NCBI GenBank assembly: GCA_049997955.1 | Contig: JAEBDY010000006.1 | Span: forward strand, 248,001 to 312,000 | Reading direction: 5' to 3' | From: Umezawaea sp049997955 | GTDB lineage: Bacteria > Actinomycetota > Actinomycetes > Mycobacteriales > Pseudonocardiaceae | DNA length: 64,000 nucleotides | Shown here: piece after piece, positions 25,806-34,942 of the stretch | Position numbering within the stretch: the first letter of the stretch is position 1 | Layout: every line of letters begins with the position of its first letter | Translations under genes and position numbers: made by a program | Notes under the pieces: model-generated | Seen by the model: only the letters and a program-made list of their open reading frames with translations | The model's database searches: none | Told to the model about the DNA's origin: nothing

Positions 25806-26266
25806 AGGTCCTCCAATCGGTCGAGCACCTCGGCCAGTGCGCGCGGGGTGGGCATGGTGGCGTTCGGGTCGGTGAGCAGCCGGTAGGTGTCGTCACCGAG
25901 CAGGGGGCGGCCTTCGGCCAGGGTCGTGACGCCGCGCTGCCGCAGCCGGGCCTCGGCGAGCGCGCGGAGGCGGGGCCGGACGCGCGAGGTGAACCGGTCG
26001 CGGTCGCGGGAGGCCTCGTCCAGGCGGCCCGCCAGCGTCGAGGCCTGGACGGACGTGGCGCCCGAGGGGTGGGCGGGCAGCGGCGCCCAGGTGATGTCCA
26101 GGACGCGCGGGAGGCGGCCGAGGAGCAGCACGAGCGCGGCGATCGGCAGCGCGACCAGCGCCGCCCACCCGAGCGGAGCGCCCAGCCGGTGCAGCGCGAA
26201 ACCGGCGACCGCCCCGGCGGCGAGCGCCAGCAGCGCGGCCCTGACCAGGCCCATCAGCGGCGTCAC
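25802..26266 (-). CDS. Membrane-anchored protein of the MoxR operon
   Basis: A 154-residue protein with two N-terminal membrane helices (AALLALAAGAVAGFALHRL and WAALVALPIAALVLLLGRL), then a basic, alpha-helical cytoplasmic domain (DEASRDRDRFTSRVRPRLRALAEARLRQ) ending in an acidic helix. Such proteins commonly lie between a DUF4129 protein and MoxR in actinobacteria. The start GTG overlaps the preceding stop and the stop overlaps MoxR's start. Function is unknown; a scaffold for the MoxR complex is inference. Confidence 0.75.
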
Positions 26267-26934
26267 GGGCGGTCCAGGCAGGCCACGACGCGCTCCAGCG
26301 CCGCGACGGCGTCCTCCGCGTCCTCGGCGGTCACCCGGTCGGGCGCGCCGAACCTGGCCCGCTGGTAGAGCCGGCGCAACGTCGCCGCGGCCGCGGTGTC
26401 CACCTCGTACCGGGTCAGCAGCGCGCCGGTGAACTCCGTCGGCGTCTGGTGGTCCTGCCGGGGCGCGCCGCTCGACGCCGCCGCCTCCTCCAGGTTCAGC
26501 CACGCCGCCACGACGGCGTCGGACGGCGGACCGGCAGGCCGTCCCCGCAGCTCCGCGAGGGCCCGGCGGGCGCCGGTGAGCATCAGCTCGGCGCCGGGCC
26601 GCCCGTCCTCGGCCTCGTCGTCGGTCGGAGCCACGGCGCCCGCGGTCCCCCGGACCCGCTTGCGTGGCGGCCCCAGCATCAGCAGCACGGCACCCAGCGA
26701 GGCCACGACCAGTACCGACAGCACCACGACCAGCAGGACGACCAGCGATCCGCCGATCATGCCGACGACCCCGCCGACCCCGGACTCCTCGCCGGACGCG
26801 ACCGTGGTGGCCGCGGGCGTGGCGGGACCGTCGAGGCGGGCGTCGTAGTCGATCGGCGAGTTCCCGCGCGCCGCGAGCGCGACGACCACGAGCCCCGCGC
26901 CCGCCAGGAGCGGGACCAGCCACCGGTACCTCAT
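26263..26934 (-). CDS. DUF4129-domain membrane protein
   Basis: A 223-residue protein with an N-terminal membrane helix (WLVPLLAGAGLVVVALAARG), a second long one (IGGSLVVLLVVVLSVLVVASLGAVLLML) and a C-terminal DUF4129 domain (about 130-223: AWLNLEEAAASSGAPRQDHQ, TPTEFTGALLTRY, LRRLYQRARFG). DUF4129 domains occur in transglutaminase-like and MoxR-linked proteins. It lies 9 bp after the glycosylase gene and overlaps the next cistron by 4 bp. Confidence 0.82.
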   Translation of the reverse strand: MRYRWLVPLLAGAGLVVVALAARGNSPIDYDARLDGPATPAATTVASGEESGVGGVVGMIGGSLVVLLVVVLSVLVVASLGAVLLMLGPPRKRVRGTAGAVAPTDDEAEDGRPGAELMLTGARRALAELRGRPAGPPSDAVVAAWLNLEEAAASSGAPRQDHQTPTEFTGALLTRYEVDTAAAATLRRLYQRARFGAPDRVTAEDAEDAVAALERVVACLDRP

Positions 26935-26943
26935 GCGGTCATC

Positions 26944-27636
26944 TCACCGCACCTCCGCCGCGCGGCCCAGCACGTCCTCCACCATGGCCGGGGTGAGCCT
27001 GCCGGTGAAGGTGTTCTGCTGGCTCACGTGGAAGCAGCCGAACACGTGCAGCGGCGTTCCGCCGTCGTGCGCCGGGAGGACGACCTCCACGCCGTGGCCG
27101 AACCCCGGGCGGGGGCGTGGCACGGCCCAGAACGCGGTCAGGACCGGCAGCAGCGCCTGCCAGCCGAACCCGCCCAGCACCACGACCGCGCGCAGCGTCG
27201 GCCGCAGCAGCTCCAGTTCGCGGACGAGCCACGGGCGGCAGTTGTCGCGCTCCTGCGGCGTGGGCTTGTTCTCCGGTGGCGCGCACTTCACCGGCGCGGT
27301 GATGCGGGTGCCGTACAGCTCCAGTCCGTCGCCGACGTGGTGCGCGGTGGGCTGGGACGCCAGCCCGACGGCGTGCATCGCGGCGTACAGCACGTCGCCG
27401 GAGCGGTCGCCGGTGAACATCCGCCCGGTGCGGTTCGCGCCGTGCGCGGCGGGTGCCAGGCCGACGATGGCGAGGCGCGCGTCCGCGGGTCCGAAGCCGG
27501 GGACCGGGCGACCCCAGTACTCCTCGTCGCGGAACGAGGCGCGCTTCACCCTGGCCACCTCCTCGCGCCACGCGACCAGGCGTGGACACGCCCGGCAGGT
27601 GGTGACCTCCGCGTCGAGTCGCTCCAACGCGAGCAC
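26944..27636 (-). CDS. Uracil-DNA glycosylase, family 5 (UdgB-like)
   Basis: A 230-residue DNA-repair enzyme removing uracil (and possibly hypoxanthine) from DNA. The Fe-S cysteine pair CRACPRLVAW is near residue 13. Motif A, GLAPAAHGANRTGRMFTGDRSG, lacks the polar Asp/Asn catalyst, as in family 5, and motif 3 is HVSQQNTFTG. GTG 27636 follows GAGGAGG at six bases. It opens the operon leading to the MoxR genes, though no functional tie is known. It is divergent from the S10 peptidase gene with only 30 bp between starts. Confidence 0.92.
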   Translation of the reverse strand: MLALERLDAEVTTCRACPRLVAWREEVARVKRASFRDEEYWGRPVPGFGPADARLAIVGLAPAAHGANRTGRMFTGDRSGDVLYAAMHAVGLASQPTAHHVGDGLELYGTRITAPVKCAPPENKPTPQERDNCRPWLVRELELLRPTLRAVVVLGGFGWQALLPVLTAFWAVPRPRPGFGHGVEVVLPAHDGGTPLHVFGCFHVSQQNTFTGRLTPAMVEDVLGRAAEVR

Positions 27637-27654
27637 TCCGCACCTCCTCGAACG

Positions 27655-27660
27655 TAGGGT
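27655..27660 (+). promoter_or_regulatory. Candidate leaderless promoter (-10) of the S10-peptidase gene
   Basis: TAGGGT ends six bases before ATG 27667 and no ribosome-binding site is present. The element lies within the 30-bp gap to the divergent glycosylase gene, so the promoters must overlap the opposite genes. Confidence 0.45.
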
Positions 27661-27666
27661 TCGACC

Positions 27667-29145
27667 ATGACCGACAAGGACAACGGCAAGGCCGAGGACG
27701 AGAAGAAGGACGAGAAGGACATCCCTTCCGACGACCTCGTCATCGCCCAGCACAGCATCACCGTCAAGCGCCGCAAGCTGAACTACACCACCACGACCGG
27801 GCGCGTCGTCCTGCGCCAGGAGGTGCACACCGAGGGCAAGTTCGACGGCCACCAGCCCAAGGCCGAGGTCTTCATGACCACGTACACCCTGGACGGCGCC
27901 GACCCGAAGACCCGTCCGGTGACGTTCGCGTTCAACGGCGGCCCCGGCTCGTCGAGCGTGTGGCTGCACCTCGGTCTGCTCGGCCCGCGCCGGGTGGTGT
28001 CCGGTGACGTCGGCGGGATGACGCCGCCGCCGTACGAGCTGGCCGACAACGCCGAGACCCTGTTGGCGCACAGCGACCTCGTGTTCATCGACCCGGTGTC
28101 CACGGGGTACTCCCGCGCGGTGAAGGGCGAGAAGGCGGGCGAGTACCACGGCTTCCAGGGCGACATCGAGTCCGTCGGCGAGGTGATCCGGCTGTGGACC
28201 TCCCGCAACGGCCGGTGGATGTCGCCGAAGTTCCTCGCGGGCGAGTCGTACGGCACGCTGCGCGCGGCGGGTCTCGCCGAGCACCTGCAGACCCGGTACG
28301 GCATGTACCTCAACGGCCTGATGCTGATCTCGTCCGTGCTGGACTTCACCACGCTCGACTTCAGCGAGAACAACGACGTCGCGTACGCCCTGTTCCTGCC
28401 GACGTACGCCGCGATCGCGCACCACCACGGCCTGCACGGCGACCGGGAACTCGCGGACGTGCTCGCCGAGGCCGAGGAGTTCGCGTCCCGCGACTACCCG
28501 TGGGCGCTCGGCCGCGGCCACCGCCTGACCGCCGACGAGCGGGCCGACATCGTCACCCGCTTGGCCGCCGTGACCGGCCTGTCCGAGGACTACGTGGACC
28601 GGGTCAACCTGCGCGTGGAGCACATCCGGTTCTTCACCGAACTGCTGCGCCACCAGCGTCGCGTCGTCGGCAGGCTCGACGGCCGCTTCTCCAGCTGGGA
28701 CGCCGACTACGGCCAGGAGCAGATGTCCGAGGACGCCTCGTACGCGGCGATCCTGGGACCGTACGCGGCCGCGCTGAACCACTACGTGCGAGCGGAACTG
28801 GACTACTCCAACGACCTGCCGTATGAGATCATCTCGCGCGCCGTGCACCCCTGGTCCTACAAGGAGTTCGAGGGCCGCGCGGTCTCCGTCACGGCCAAGC
28901 TGGCGACCGCGATGCGCGCCAACCCGCACCTGAAGGTGCACGTCGCGTTCGGCTACCACGACGGCGCGACCGCTTACTACGCCTCGGAACACGTGCTGGC
29001 GCACCTCGCGATCCCGGAGGAGCTGCGCGCCAACATCGAGTCGGCGTACTACCCGGCGGGCCACATGATGTACGTCCACGAACCGTCGCGCGTGCAGCAG
29101 TCGAAGGACCTCGCGGACTTCGTCAAGTCGGCGTCGAACCGCTGA
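27667..29145 (+). CDS. Serine carboxypeptidase-like (S10) hydrolase
   Basis: A 492-residue alpha/beta-hydrolase of the S10-like group. The oxyanion region is AFNGGPGSSSVW, the nucleophile Ser194 is in LAGESYGTLRA, the aspartate in VAFGYHDGATAYY and the histidine in YYPAGHMMYVH. There is no signal peptide; the N-terminus is a charged Lys/Asp/Glu stretch, so the enzyme is probably cytoplasmic, unlike eukaryotic vacuolar S10 enzymes. It converges on an oligopeptide importer and may digest imported peptides (inference from position). Confidence 0.88.
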   Translation: MTDKDNGKAEDEKKDEKDIPSDDLVIAQHSITVKRRKLNYTTTTGRVVLRQEVHTEGKFDGHQPKAEVFMTTYTLDGADPKTRPVTFAFNGGPGSSSVWLHLGLLGPRRVVSGDVGGMTPPPYELADNAETLLAHSDLVFIDPVSTGYSRAVKGEKAGEYHGFQGDIESVGEVIRLWTSRNGRWMSPKFLAGESYGTLRAAGLAEHLQTRYGMYLNGLMLISSVLDFTTLDFSENNDVAYALFLPTYAAIAHHHGLHGDRELADVLAEAEEFASRDYPWALGRGHRLTADERADIVTRLAAVTGLSEDYVDRVNLRVEHIRFFTELLRHQRRVVGRLDGRFSSWDADYGQEQMSEDASYAAILGPYAAALNHYVRAELDYSNDLPYEIISRAVHPWSYKEFEGRAVSVTAKLATAMRANPHLKVHVAFGYHDGATAYYASEHVLAHLAIPEELRANIESAYYPAGHMMYVHEPSRVQQSKDLADFVKSASNR

Positions 29146-29151
29146 CCGACC

Positions 29152-29179
29152 GGGGGCGCTCGGAAATCCGAGCGCCCCC
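29152..29179. terminator. Bidirectional terminator between the S10 gene and the oligopeptide importer
   Basis: Arms GGGGGCGCTCGGA (29152-29164) and TCCGAGCGCCCCC (29167-29179) form a 12-13-bp hairpin between convergent genes. Confidence 0.75.
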
Positions 29180-29184
29180 AACGG

Positions 29185-30180
29185 TCAGACGACCGTGCGT
29201 TCCTCCGCGAAGTGGCACGCGCTCGGGTGGTCGCCCGCGCGCACGACCAGTTCCGGCTCCTCGGTGGCGCAGATGTCCTGCGCCTTCCAGCAGCGGGTGC
29301 GGAAGTGGCAGCCGGACGGGGGGTTGATCGGGGACGGCACGTCGCCGGTCAGGCGGATGACGTCGCGCCTGCCGCGCTGCGTCGGGTCCGGCACGGGCAC
29401 CGCGGACAGCAGCGCCTGGGTGTACGGGTGCGTCGGGTGTTCGTAGATCTGTTCCTCCGTGCCGGTTTCCACGATCTTGCCGAGGTACATCACGGCGACC
29501 CGGTCGGACAGGTGCCGCACCACGGACAGGTCGTGGGCGATGAACACGTAGGACAGTCCCAGGTCCTTCTGGAGCTCTCCCAGCAGGTTCATCACCTGCG
29601 CCTGGATCGAGACGTCCAAAGCGGACACCGGTTCGTCGCACACGATCACCTTGGGGCGCAGCGCCAACGCGCGGGCGATGCCGATGCGCTGGCGCTGGCC
29701 GCCGGAGAACTGGTGCGGGTAGCGGTGGATGTGCTCGGGGTTCAGGCCGACGGTGTCGAGGAGGTCCTGGACCGCACGACGCCGCGACCCCTTGGGCGTC
29801 ACGTCGGTGTGGATCTCGAAGGGCTCGCCGACGATGTCGCCGACGGTCATCCGCGGGTTGAGCGAGGTGTACGGGTCCTGCAGCACGATCTGGATGTCGC
29901 GCCGCAGCTTCCGCAACTCCCCGCCGCGCATGGCGAACATGTCGCGGCCCTCGAAGCGAGCGCCGCCGGACGTCGGCGGCTCCAGGCGCATGAGCACCTG
30001 CGCCAGCGTGGACTTCCCGCAGCCGGACTCACCGACGACGCCGAGGGTCTCGCCCTTGTCCAGCGTGAACGAGACGCCGTCGACGGCCTTGACCTGGCCG
30101 ACGGTGCGCTTGAACAGCACGCCGACGCGGACCGGGAAGTGCTTGACGAGGTCGGTGACCTCCAGGATCGGCTCAGCCAC
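29185..30180 (-). CDS. Oligopeptide ABC importer ATPase (DppF/OppF type)
   Basis: A 331-residue ABC ATPase with Walker A GESGCGKST, Q-loop VLQDPYTSLNPR, signature SGGQRQR and Walker B VIVCDEPVSALD. The C-terminal oligopeptide-transporter extension has four cysteines (SGCHFRTRCWKAQDICATEE ... SACHF), a candidate Fe-S or metal site known in this family. It powers uptake with the second ATPase gene, which it overlaps by 8 bp. Last cistron of the importer operon. Confidence 0.93.
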   Translation of the reverse strand: MAEPILEVTDLVKHFPVRVGVLFKRTVGQVKAVDGVSFTLDKGETLGVVGESGCGKSTLAQVLMRLEPPTSGGARFEGRDMFAMRGGELRKLRRDIQIVLQDPYTSLNPRMTVGDIVGEPFEIHTDVTPKGSRRRAVQDLLDTVGLNPEHIHRYPHQFSGGQRQRIGIARALALRPKVIVCDEPVSALDVSIQAQVMNLLGELQKDLGLSYVFIAHDLSVVRHLSDRVAVMYLGKIVETGTEEQIYEHPTHPYTQALLSAVPVPDPTQRGRRDVIRLTGDVPSPINPPSGCHFRTRCWKAQDICATEEPELVVRAGDHPSACHFAEERTVV

Positions 30181-31156
30181 GGCTGACGACCTCCTCCGCG
30201 AAGTGGCACGCGCTGGTGCGGTCGAGCCCGAGCCGGTGGTCGGCGGGCACCTCCGTCTTGCACACGTCCACGGCGCGCGGGCAGCGCGGGTGGAACGGGC
30301 AGCCGGACGGGATGTTCGTGAGGCTCGGCGGCAGACCCTTGATCGTCTTCAGCTCCTGGCCCTTGAGGTCCAGGCGCGGCAACGACTCCAGCAGCGACTC
30401 GGTGTACGGGTGGCCGGGCGCGCGGAACAGCTGGTACACGTCCGCGTGCTCGATGATCCGGCCCGCGTACATCACCGCGATCCGGTCGGCCACGTCCGCG
30501 ACGACCCCGAGGTCGTGGGTGATCAGGATGAGGCCCATCTCGCGTTCCACCTGGATCTCCCGCAGCAGGTCCATGATCTGGGCCTGCACGGTGACGTCCA
30601 GCGCGGTGGTGGGCTCGTCGGCGATCAGCACCTCCGGGTCGAGCGCGAGCGACATCGCGATCATCGCGCGCTGCCGCATGCCGCCGGAGAACTGGTGCGG
30701 GTACTCCCGGACGCGGTTCTTCGCGTTCGGGATCTTCACCAGGTCCAGCAGCTCGACGGCGCGGGTCCGGGCGTCGGCCCGGCTCATCCCCCGCCGCACC
30801 CGCAGCTGCTCCTCGATCTGGAAGCCCACGGTGAACACGGGGTTCAGCGCGGACAGGGCGTCCTGGAAGATCATCGCGATGCCGTCGCCGCGGACCTCGC
30901 GGCGGCGTTCGGCGGACGCGGTCAGGAGGTCCTCGCCGTGGAACCGGATCGCCCCCTTGGTGACGAACGCGGGCGGGGTGTCCAGGATGCCCATGATCGT
31001 CTGGGCGGTCACGCTCTTGCCGGAGCCGGATTCGCCGAGGACGGCGAGGGTCTCCCCCGCGTCGAGCTGGTACCCGACCCCGTTGAGCACCTTCGCGACG
31101 CCGTCGCGGGTGCGGAACTCCACGTGGAGGTCTTCGACCTCCAGCAGTGCGGTCAC
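30173..31156 (-). CDS. Oligopeptide ABC importer ATPase (DppD/OppD type)
   Basis: A 327-residue ABC ATPase: Walker A GESGSGKSV, Q-loop IFQDALSALNPVF, signature SGGMRQR, Walker B VLIADEPTTALD and the Cys-containing C-terminal extension (SGCPFHPRCPRAVDVC). GTG 31156 is preceded by AGGAG at eight bases. It pairs with the DppF-type protein as an ATPase heterodimer on the inner face of the membrane. Confidence 0.93.
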   Translation of the reverse strand: MTALLEVEDLHVEFRTRDGVAKVLNGVGYQLDAGETLAVLGESGSGKSVTAQTIMGILDTPPAFVTKGAIRFHGEDLLTASAERRREVRGDGIAMIFQDALSALNPVFTVGFQIEEQLRVRRGMSRADARTRAVELLDLVKIPNAKNRVREYPHQFSGGMRQRAMIAMSLALDPEVLIADEPTTALDVTVQAQIMDLLREIQVEREMGLILITHDLGVVADVADRIAVMYAGRIIEHADVYQLFRAPGHPYTESLLESLPRLDLKGQELKTIKGLPPSLTNIPSGCPFHPRCPRAVDVCKTEVPADHRLGLDRTSACHFAEEVVSRG

Positions 31157-31167
31157 GGTCGGAACTC

Positions 31168-32136
31168 CTATCGCGACTTGGGGTCGAGGGCGTCGCGCAC
31201 GGCATCACCCAGGATGACGAAGGCCAGCACGGTGATCGTCACGAACCCGGCGGGGAACAGCAGCATGTGCGGCGCCGCCTGGAAGTAGTCGCGGGACTCG
31301 CTGATCATCACGCCCCAGGACACCACCGGCGGGCGCAGGCCGATGCCGAGGAACGCCAGCGTGGCCTCGGCGCCGATGAACGCGCCCAGCGCGATCGTGG
31401 CGTACACCAGCACCGGCGCGACGGTGTTCGGCAGCAGGTGCCGGAAGACGATCCGCAACGGGCTCGCGCCCAGTCCGCGGGCGGCCTTCACGTAGTCCTG
31501 CTGCTTCGCCACCAGCGTCGCGGACCGCATGATCCGCATCGACACCGGCCACGACAGCACCGCGATGGACAGCACCACCTGCGTGATGATCCGCGTCGCG
31601 CTGGGGTTCTCGGTCGGCGAGTTGAACGTCGTCAGGATGACGATCGCGCCCAGCACGAACGGGACGCCGGCGAAGATGTCGCCGAACCGGGACAGCAGGC
31701 TGTCGATCCAGCTCTTGGCGTAGCCGGCGAAGATGCCGACCACCGAGCCGATCAGGACCGTGAGCAGCGTGGAGAACAGGCCGACGAGCAGCGACGCCCT
31801 GGCGCCGTGGATGGCTCGCGCGTACACGTCGTAGCCCTGCACGTCGTAGCCGAACCACGCGTCGGCGGACGGCTTCTTCAGGTAGTTGTCCAGGTTCGCC
31901 GCGCGCGGGTCCACCGAGGTGAACAGCGACGGGAACGCGGCCATGACCACCACGATGAAGATGATCACCAGCGAGGCGATGAACGTCGGCTTGCGGCGCA
32001 GCTCGCCCCACGCGTCGCTCCAGAGGCTGCGGGGCTTGCCCTGCTTCTGCGCCGAGTCGTCCACGTGGCTGAGGTCGCCGACGGCGGAGGCGGCGGCCTT
32101 CTCCAGCCCGGCTCCGCTGGCACCAGGGTCACTCAT
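31168..32136 (-). CDS. Oligopeptide ABC importer permease (DppC/OppC type)
   Basis: A 322-residue permease with an N-terminal cytoplasmic stretch, the first membrane helix TFIASLVIIFIVVVMAAFPS, the OppC N-terminal domain and five further helices. The EAA loop, which contacts the ATPase, reads VKAARGLGASPLRIVFRHLL. Its ATG overlaps the end of the DppB-type gene by 8 bp. It forms the membrane channel with the DppB partner. Confidence 0.92.
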   Translation of the reverse strand: MSDPGASGAGLEKAAASAVGDLSHVDDSAQKQGKPRSLWSDAWGELRRKPTFIASLVIIFIVVVMAAFPSLFTSVDPRAANLDNYLKKPSADAWFGYDVQGYDVYARAIHGARASLLVGLFSTLLTVLIGSVVGIFAGYAKSWIDSLLSRFGDIFAGVPFVLGAIVILTTFNSPTENPSATRIITQVVLSIAVLSWPVSMRIMRSATLVAKQQDYVKAARGLGASPLRIVFRHLLPNTVAPVLVYATIALGAFIGAEATLAFLGIGLRPPVVSWGVMISESRDYFQAAPHMLLFPAGFVTITVLAFVILGDAVRDALDPKSR

Positions 32137-33061
32137 AGCGGATCCTCGGGTCGAGAACGGCGTACAGGAGGTCGACGAACAGGCTCATCAGCAGGTAGAC
32201 GAGGACGAGCATCGTCACGACACCGGTGACGGTGATGCCCTCCTTCTCCTGGATGCCCCGGAAGATCAGCCCACCGATGCCGTTGATGTTGAACACGCCC
32301 TCGGTCACGATCGCGCCGCCCATGAGGCTGCCCAGGTCGGTGCCGAGGAACGTGATCACGGGGATGAGCGAGTTGCGCAGCAGGTGGACGCCGACGACGC
32401 GGCGGGTCGGCTGGCCCTTCGCGATGGCCGTGCGCACGTAGTCCGCGTGCCGGTTCTCCGCGATGCTGCTGCGGGTCAGCCTGGCCACGTAGGCCATCGA
32501 CGTGCTGCCGAGCACGAAGCCGGGCAGGATCAGCTGGCTGATCGTCGGGTCGGTCGCGTCCACGCCGACGTCGAACAGGTCCAGCCCCTGCGGGCCGAGG
32601 TAGAGGCGCAGCACGAAGCCGGTGACGAACACCGGCAGCGAGATCAGGAACAGCGTGGACACCAGGACGAGGTTGTCCAGGAAGCCCTGCTTGCGCAGGC
32701 CGGTGAGGACGCCCGCGGTGATGCCGATCAGGGCCTCGATGAGCAGCGCGATGATCGCGAGCTTCACCGTGGTCGGGTACGCCGTGGAGATCTGCTCGCC
32801 GACCGAGATGCCCGAGAACGTGTCGCCGAAGTCGCCGGTGAGCACGTCGCCCATGTACTTCAGGTACTGCAGGGGCAGCGGGTCGTCGAAGTTGAACTTC
32901 TCGCTCATCGCGGCGACGTAGGACTCGGGGCAGGGCCGCTGGCCGCACTTGCCCGCGAACGGGTCCTGCGGGATCGCCCAGACGAGGGCGTAGATGATGA
33001 AGGTCGTCCCGATGAACACCGGTATGAGCTGGAGTAGGCGTCGCAGCACGTAGCGACCCAT
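32129..33061 (-). CDS. Oligopeptide ABC importer permease (DppB/OppB type)
   Basis: A 310-residue permease with six membrane helices, starting with the family's YVLRRLLQLIPVFIGTTFII. The EAA loop is VRTAIAKGQPTRRVVGVHLL and the C-terminus is DLLYAVLDPRIRY. The extracytoplasmic loop has Cys-Gly-Gln-Arg-Pro-Cys, a possible disulfide. AAGGAG precedes the ATG. A strong hairpin separates it from the binding-protein gene upstream. Confidence 0.92.
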   Translation of the reverse strand: MGRYVLRRLLQLIPVFIGTTFIIYALVWAIPQDPFAGKCGQRPCPESYVAAMSEKFNFDDPLPLQYLKYMGDVLTGDFGDTFSGISVGEQISTAYPTTVKLAIIALLIEALIGITAGVLTGLRKQGFLDNLVLVSTLFLISLPVFVTGFVLRLYLGPQGLDLFDVGVDATDPTISQLILPGFVLGSTSMAYVARLTRSSIAENRHADYVRTAIAKGQPTRRVVGVHLLRNSLIPVITFLGTDLGSLMGGAIVTEGVFNINGIGGLIFRGIQEKEGITVTGVVTMLVLVYLLMSLFVDLLYAVLDPRIRYE

Positions 33062-33100
33062 GCCTGTGGCTCCTTGCGTGGTGGGAGGGGCCTGAGCGCG

Positions 33101-33141
33101 GGTCCGGCTCCGCGCCGGTGGTGCTGGCGCGGAGCCGGACC
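33101..33141 (-). terminator. Intercistronic hairpin between binding-protein and permease genes
   Basis: A perfect 16-bp stem (GGTCCGGCTCCGCGCC at 33101-33116 with 33126-33141) and 9-nt loop lies between the binding-protein stop and the permease start. It is probably a partial terminator or mRNA stabiliser that raises binding-protein over permease expression, as in other importer operons. Confidence 0.7.
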
Positions 33142-33164
33142 GTTGTTCGGAGAGCTGTGCGGGA

Positions 33165-34784
33165 TCAGGCCTTGACGCGGAACGAGGCCAGGTCGCCGTC
33201 GCGGCTGAACGCCAGCTTCGCGGCGCTCAGGTTCTTCGAGTGCCCGCCGATGCCCTTCTCGGTCCAGACCGGGATGGACGGCAGGTCCTTGCCCATCAGC
33301 TTGTGGGCTTCCTGGTAGATCTTGATCGCCTCGTTCTTGTCCGCCGTGCTGTCGGCCTTCTCCAGCAGCGCGTTGAACGCGGGGTTGTTGTACGAGGAGT
33401 CGTTGGACGAGCCACCGGTCTTGTACAACGGGTTGAGGAAGTTCTCGATCGACGGGTAGTCGGCGGACCAGTCGGACCGGCTCATGCCGGTGAGCTGCTT
33501 GCCGTCGACGATCTGCCGGAACGCGCCGAAGTTCGTCGCACCGACGAACTCGCAGTCGACGCCCAGCGCGTCCTTGATCGAGTTGCACGCGGCCTCGAGC
33601 GGCTCCTTGCGGCCACCGTCGGCGTTCGACTGGATCGTCAGCTTCCCGGTGAAGCCCGACTTGGTGAAGTACTCCTTGGCCTTGACCTTGTCGTACTTGC
33701 AGAAGTCGGCGCACGCGTTGGGCTCGTAGCCGTCGATGCCCGGCGGGACCCAGCCGTCGGCGGGCGCGTACGAGTTCGCGAGCACCGTCTTGGTGATCTG
33801 GTCGCGGTTGATCGCCAGCGCGACGGCCTTGCGCAGGTCCGGGTTGTCGAAGCCCGGCACGTAGTACGGGAGCGCGATCGTGCTGATGCCCAGCAGGTTC
33901 GCGTTCAGCACCCGGTCGCCGAGGTCGGCCTTGTGCTTGTCGCCGATCTTGGCCGACGGCGGCAGGGCCTCCATGAAGTCCAGCTTGCCGCCGACCAGGT
34001 CCTGGTAAGCGGTCTCCTGGCTGGAGTAGATCTTGATGTCCAGGGTCTTGAAGTGGACCTTGTCCTCACCCTGGTAGTCGGCGTAGCGCTCCAGCTTGAT
34101 CGACGCGTTCGGCGTGCGCGACTCGAACTTCATCGGGCCGTTGCCGATCGGCTTGGCCTCGAAGGCCTTCGGGTCCGCGAAGAACGAGTCCGGCAGCGGC
34201 GAGAACGGCAGGTAGCCGATCTGGCTGGTGAAGACCGAGAACGGGCCCTTCAGGGTCACCTTGAACTCGTAGTCGCCCACGACCTCCAGGCCGGACATCT
34301 TCTCGGCGGTGGGCGCGGCGCCCTCGTCAGCGGGGGCGACCTCGTCGTAGCCCTGGATCTGCGCGAAGAAGCTGGACGCCTGCTGCGCGTTCGGCGCGTA
34401 GGCGCCGTAGTTCCAGGCGTCGACGAAGTTCTTCGCCTTGACCTCGGTGCCGTCGTGGAACTTCCAGCCCTGCTTGAGCTTGATCGAGTACACCTTGGCG
34501 TCGGTCGTGGTGATCGACTCGGCCGCCAGGTTGTAGGTCTTGCCGTCCTCCGGCTGGAAGCCGACGAGCCGCGTGTACAGCGCGTCGACCGCCTTGGAGC
34601 CACCGGCCTCGGTGGTGTTGGCGGGCAGCAGGTTCGCCTTCGGCTCAGTGCCGTAGATCGACACCGTGCCGTCCTCGTTGGTCCCCGCGGCGCTGTCCGT
34701 GCTCGCCCCGCCACCGCAGGCGGTGAGCGTCATGGCGAGCGCGACAGGCAGCGCGATCCACGAGACCGAGCGTGATAGCGACAT
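33165..34784 (-). CDS. Oligopeptide-binding lipoprotein (SBP family 5)
   Basis: A 539-residue substrate-binding lipoprotein for the importer. The signal sequence ends in the lipobox LTAC before GGGAS, so it is anchored on the outer membrane-leaflet side. The solute-binding family 5 signature GWKFHDGTEVKAKNFVDAWN is at about residues 107-126. ATG 34784 is preceded by GGGAGGA; an upstream in-frame start would break the signal peptide. Peptides are the likely ligand. First gene of the operon. Confidence 0.93.
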   Translation of the reverse strand: MSLSRSVSWIALPVALAMTLTACGGGASTDSAAGTNEDGTVSIYGTEPKANLLPANTTEAGGSKAVDALYTRLVGFQPEDGKTYNLAAESITTTDAKVYSIKLKQGWKFHDGTEVKAKNFVDAWNYGAYAPNAQQASSFFAQIQGYDEVAPADEGAAPTAEKMSGLEVVGDYEFKVTLKGPFSVFTSQIGYLPFSPLPDSFFADPKAFEAKPIGNGPMKFESRTPNASIKLERYADYQGEDKVHFKTLDIKIYSSQETAYQDLVGGKLDFMEALPPSAKIGDKHKADLGDRVLNANLLGISTIALPYYVPGFDNPDLRKAVALAINRDQITKTVLANSYAPADGWVPPGIDGYEPNACADFCKYDKVKAKEYFTKSGFTGKLTIQSNADGGRKEPLEAACNSIKDALGVDCEFVGATNFGAFRQIVDGKQLTGMSRSDWSADYPSIENFLNPLYKTGGSSNDSSYNNPAFNALLEKADSTADKNEAIKIYQEAHKLMGKDLPSIPVWTEKGIGGHSKNLSAAKLAFSRDGDLASFRVKA

Positions 34785-34942
34785 ACATCCTCCCGCTTCA
34801 ACTGGCCGCCTCCGCGGCGGCGGAGGCACCTCACCCCCCGAAGGGTGGATCCCAGAACGTGAGAGGGACGGTAATGCTGTCGCGTCTTGGGCCACCTGAT
34901 CAGGCAGTCACGAACACGTCACGATCAATACCAGTTGCCACT

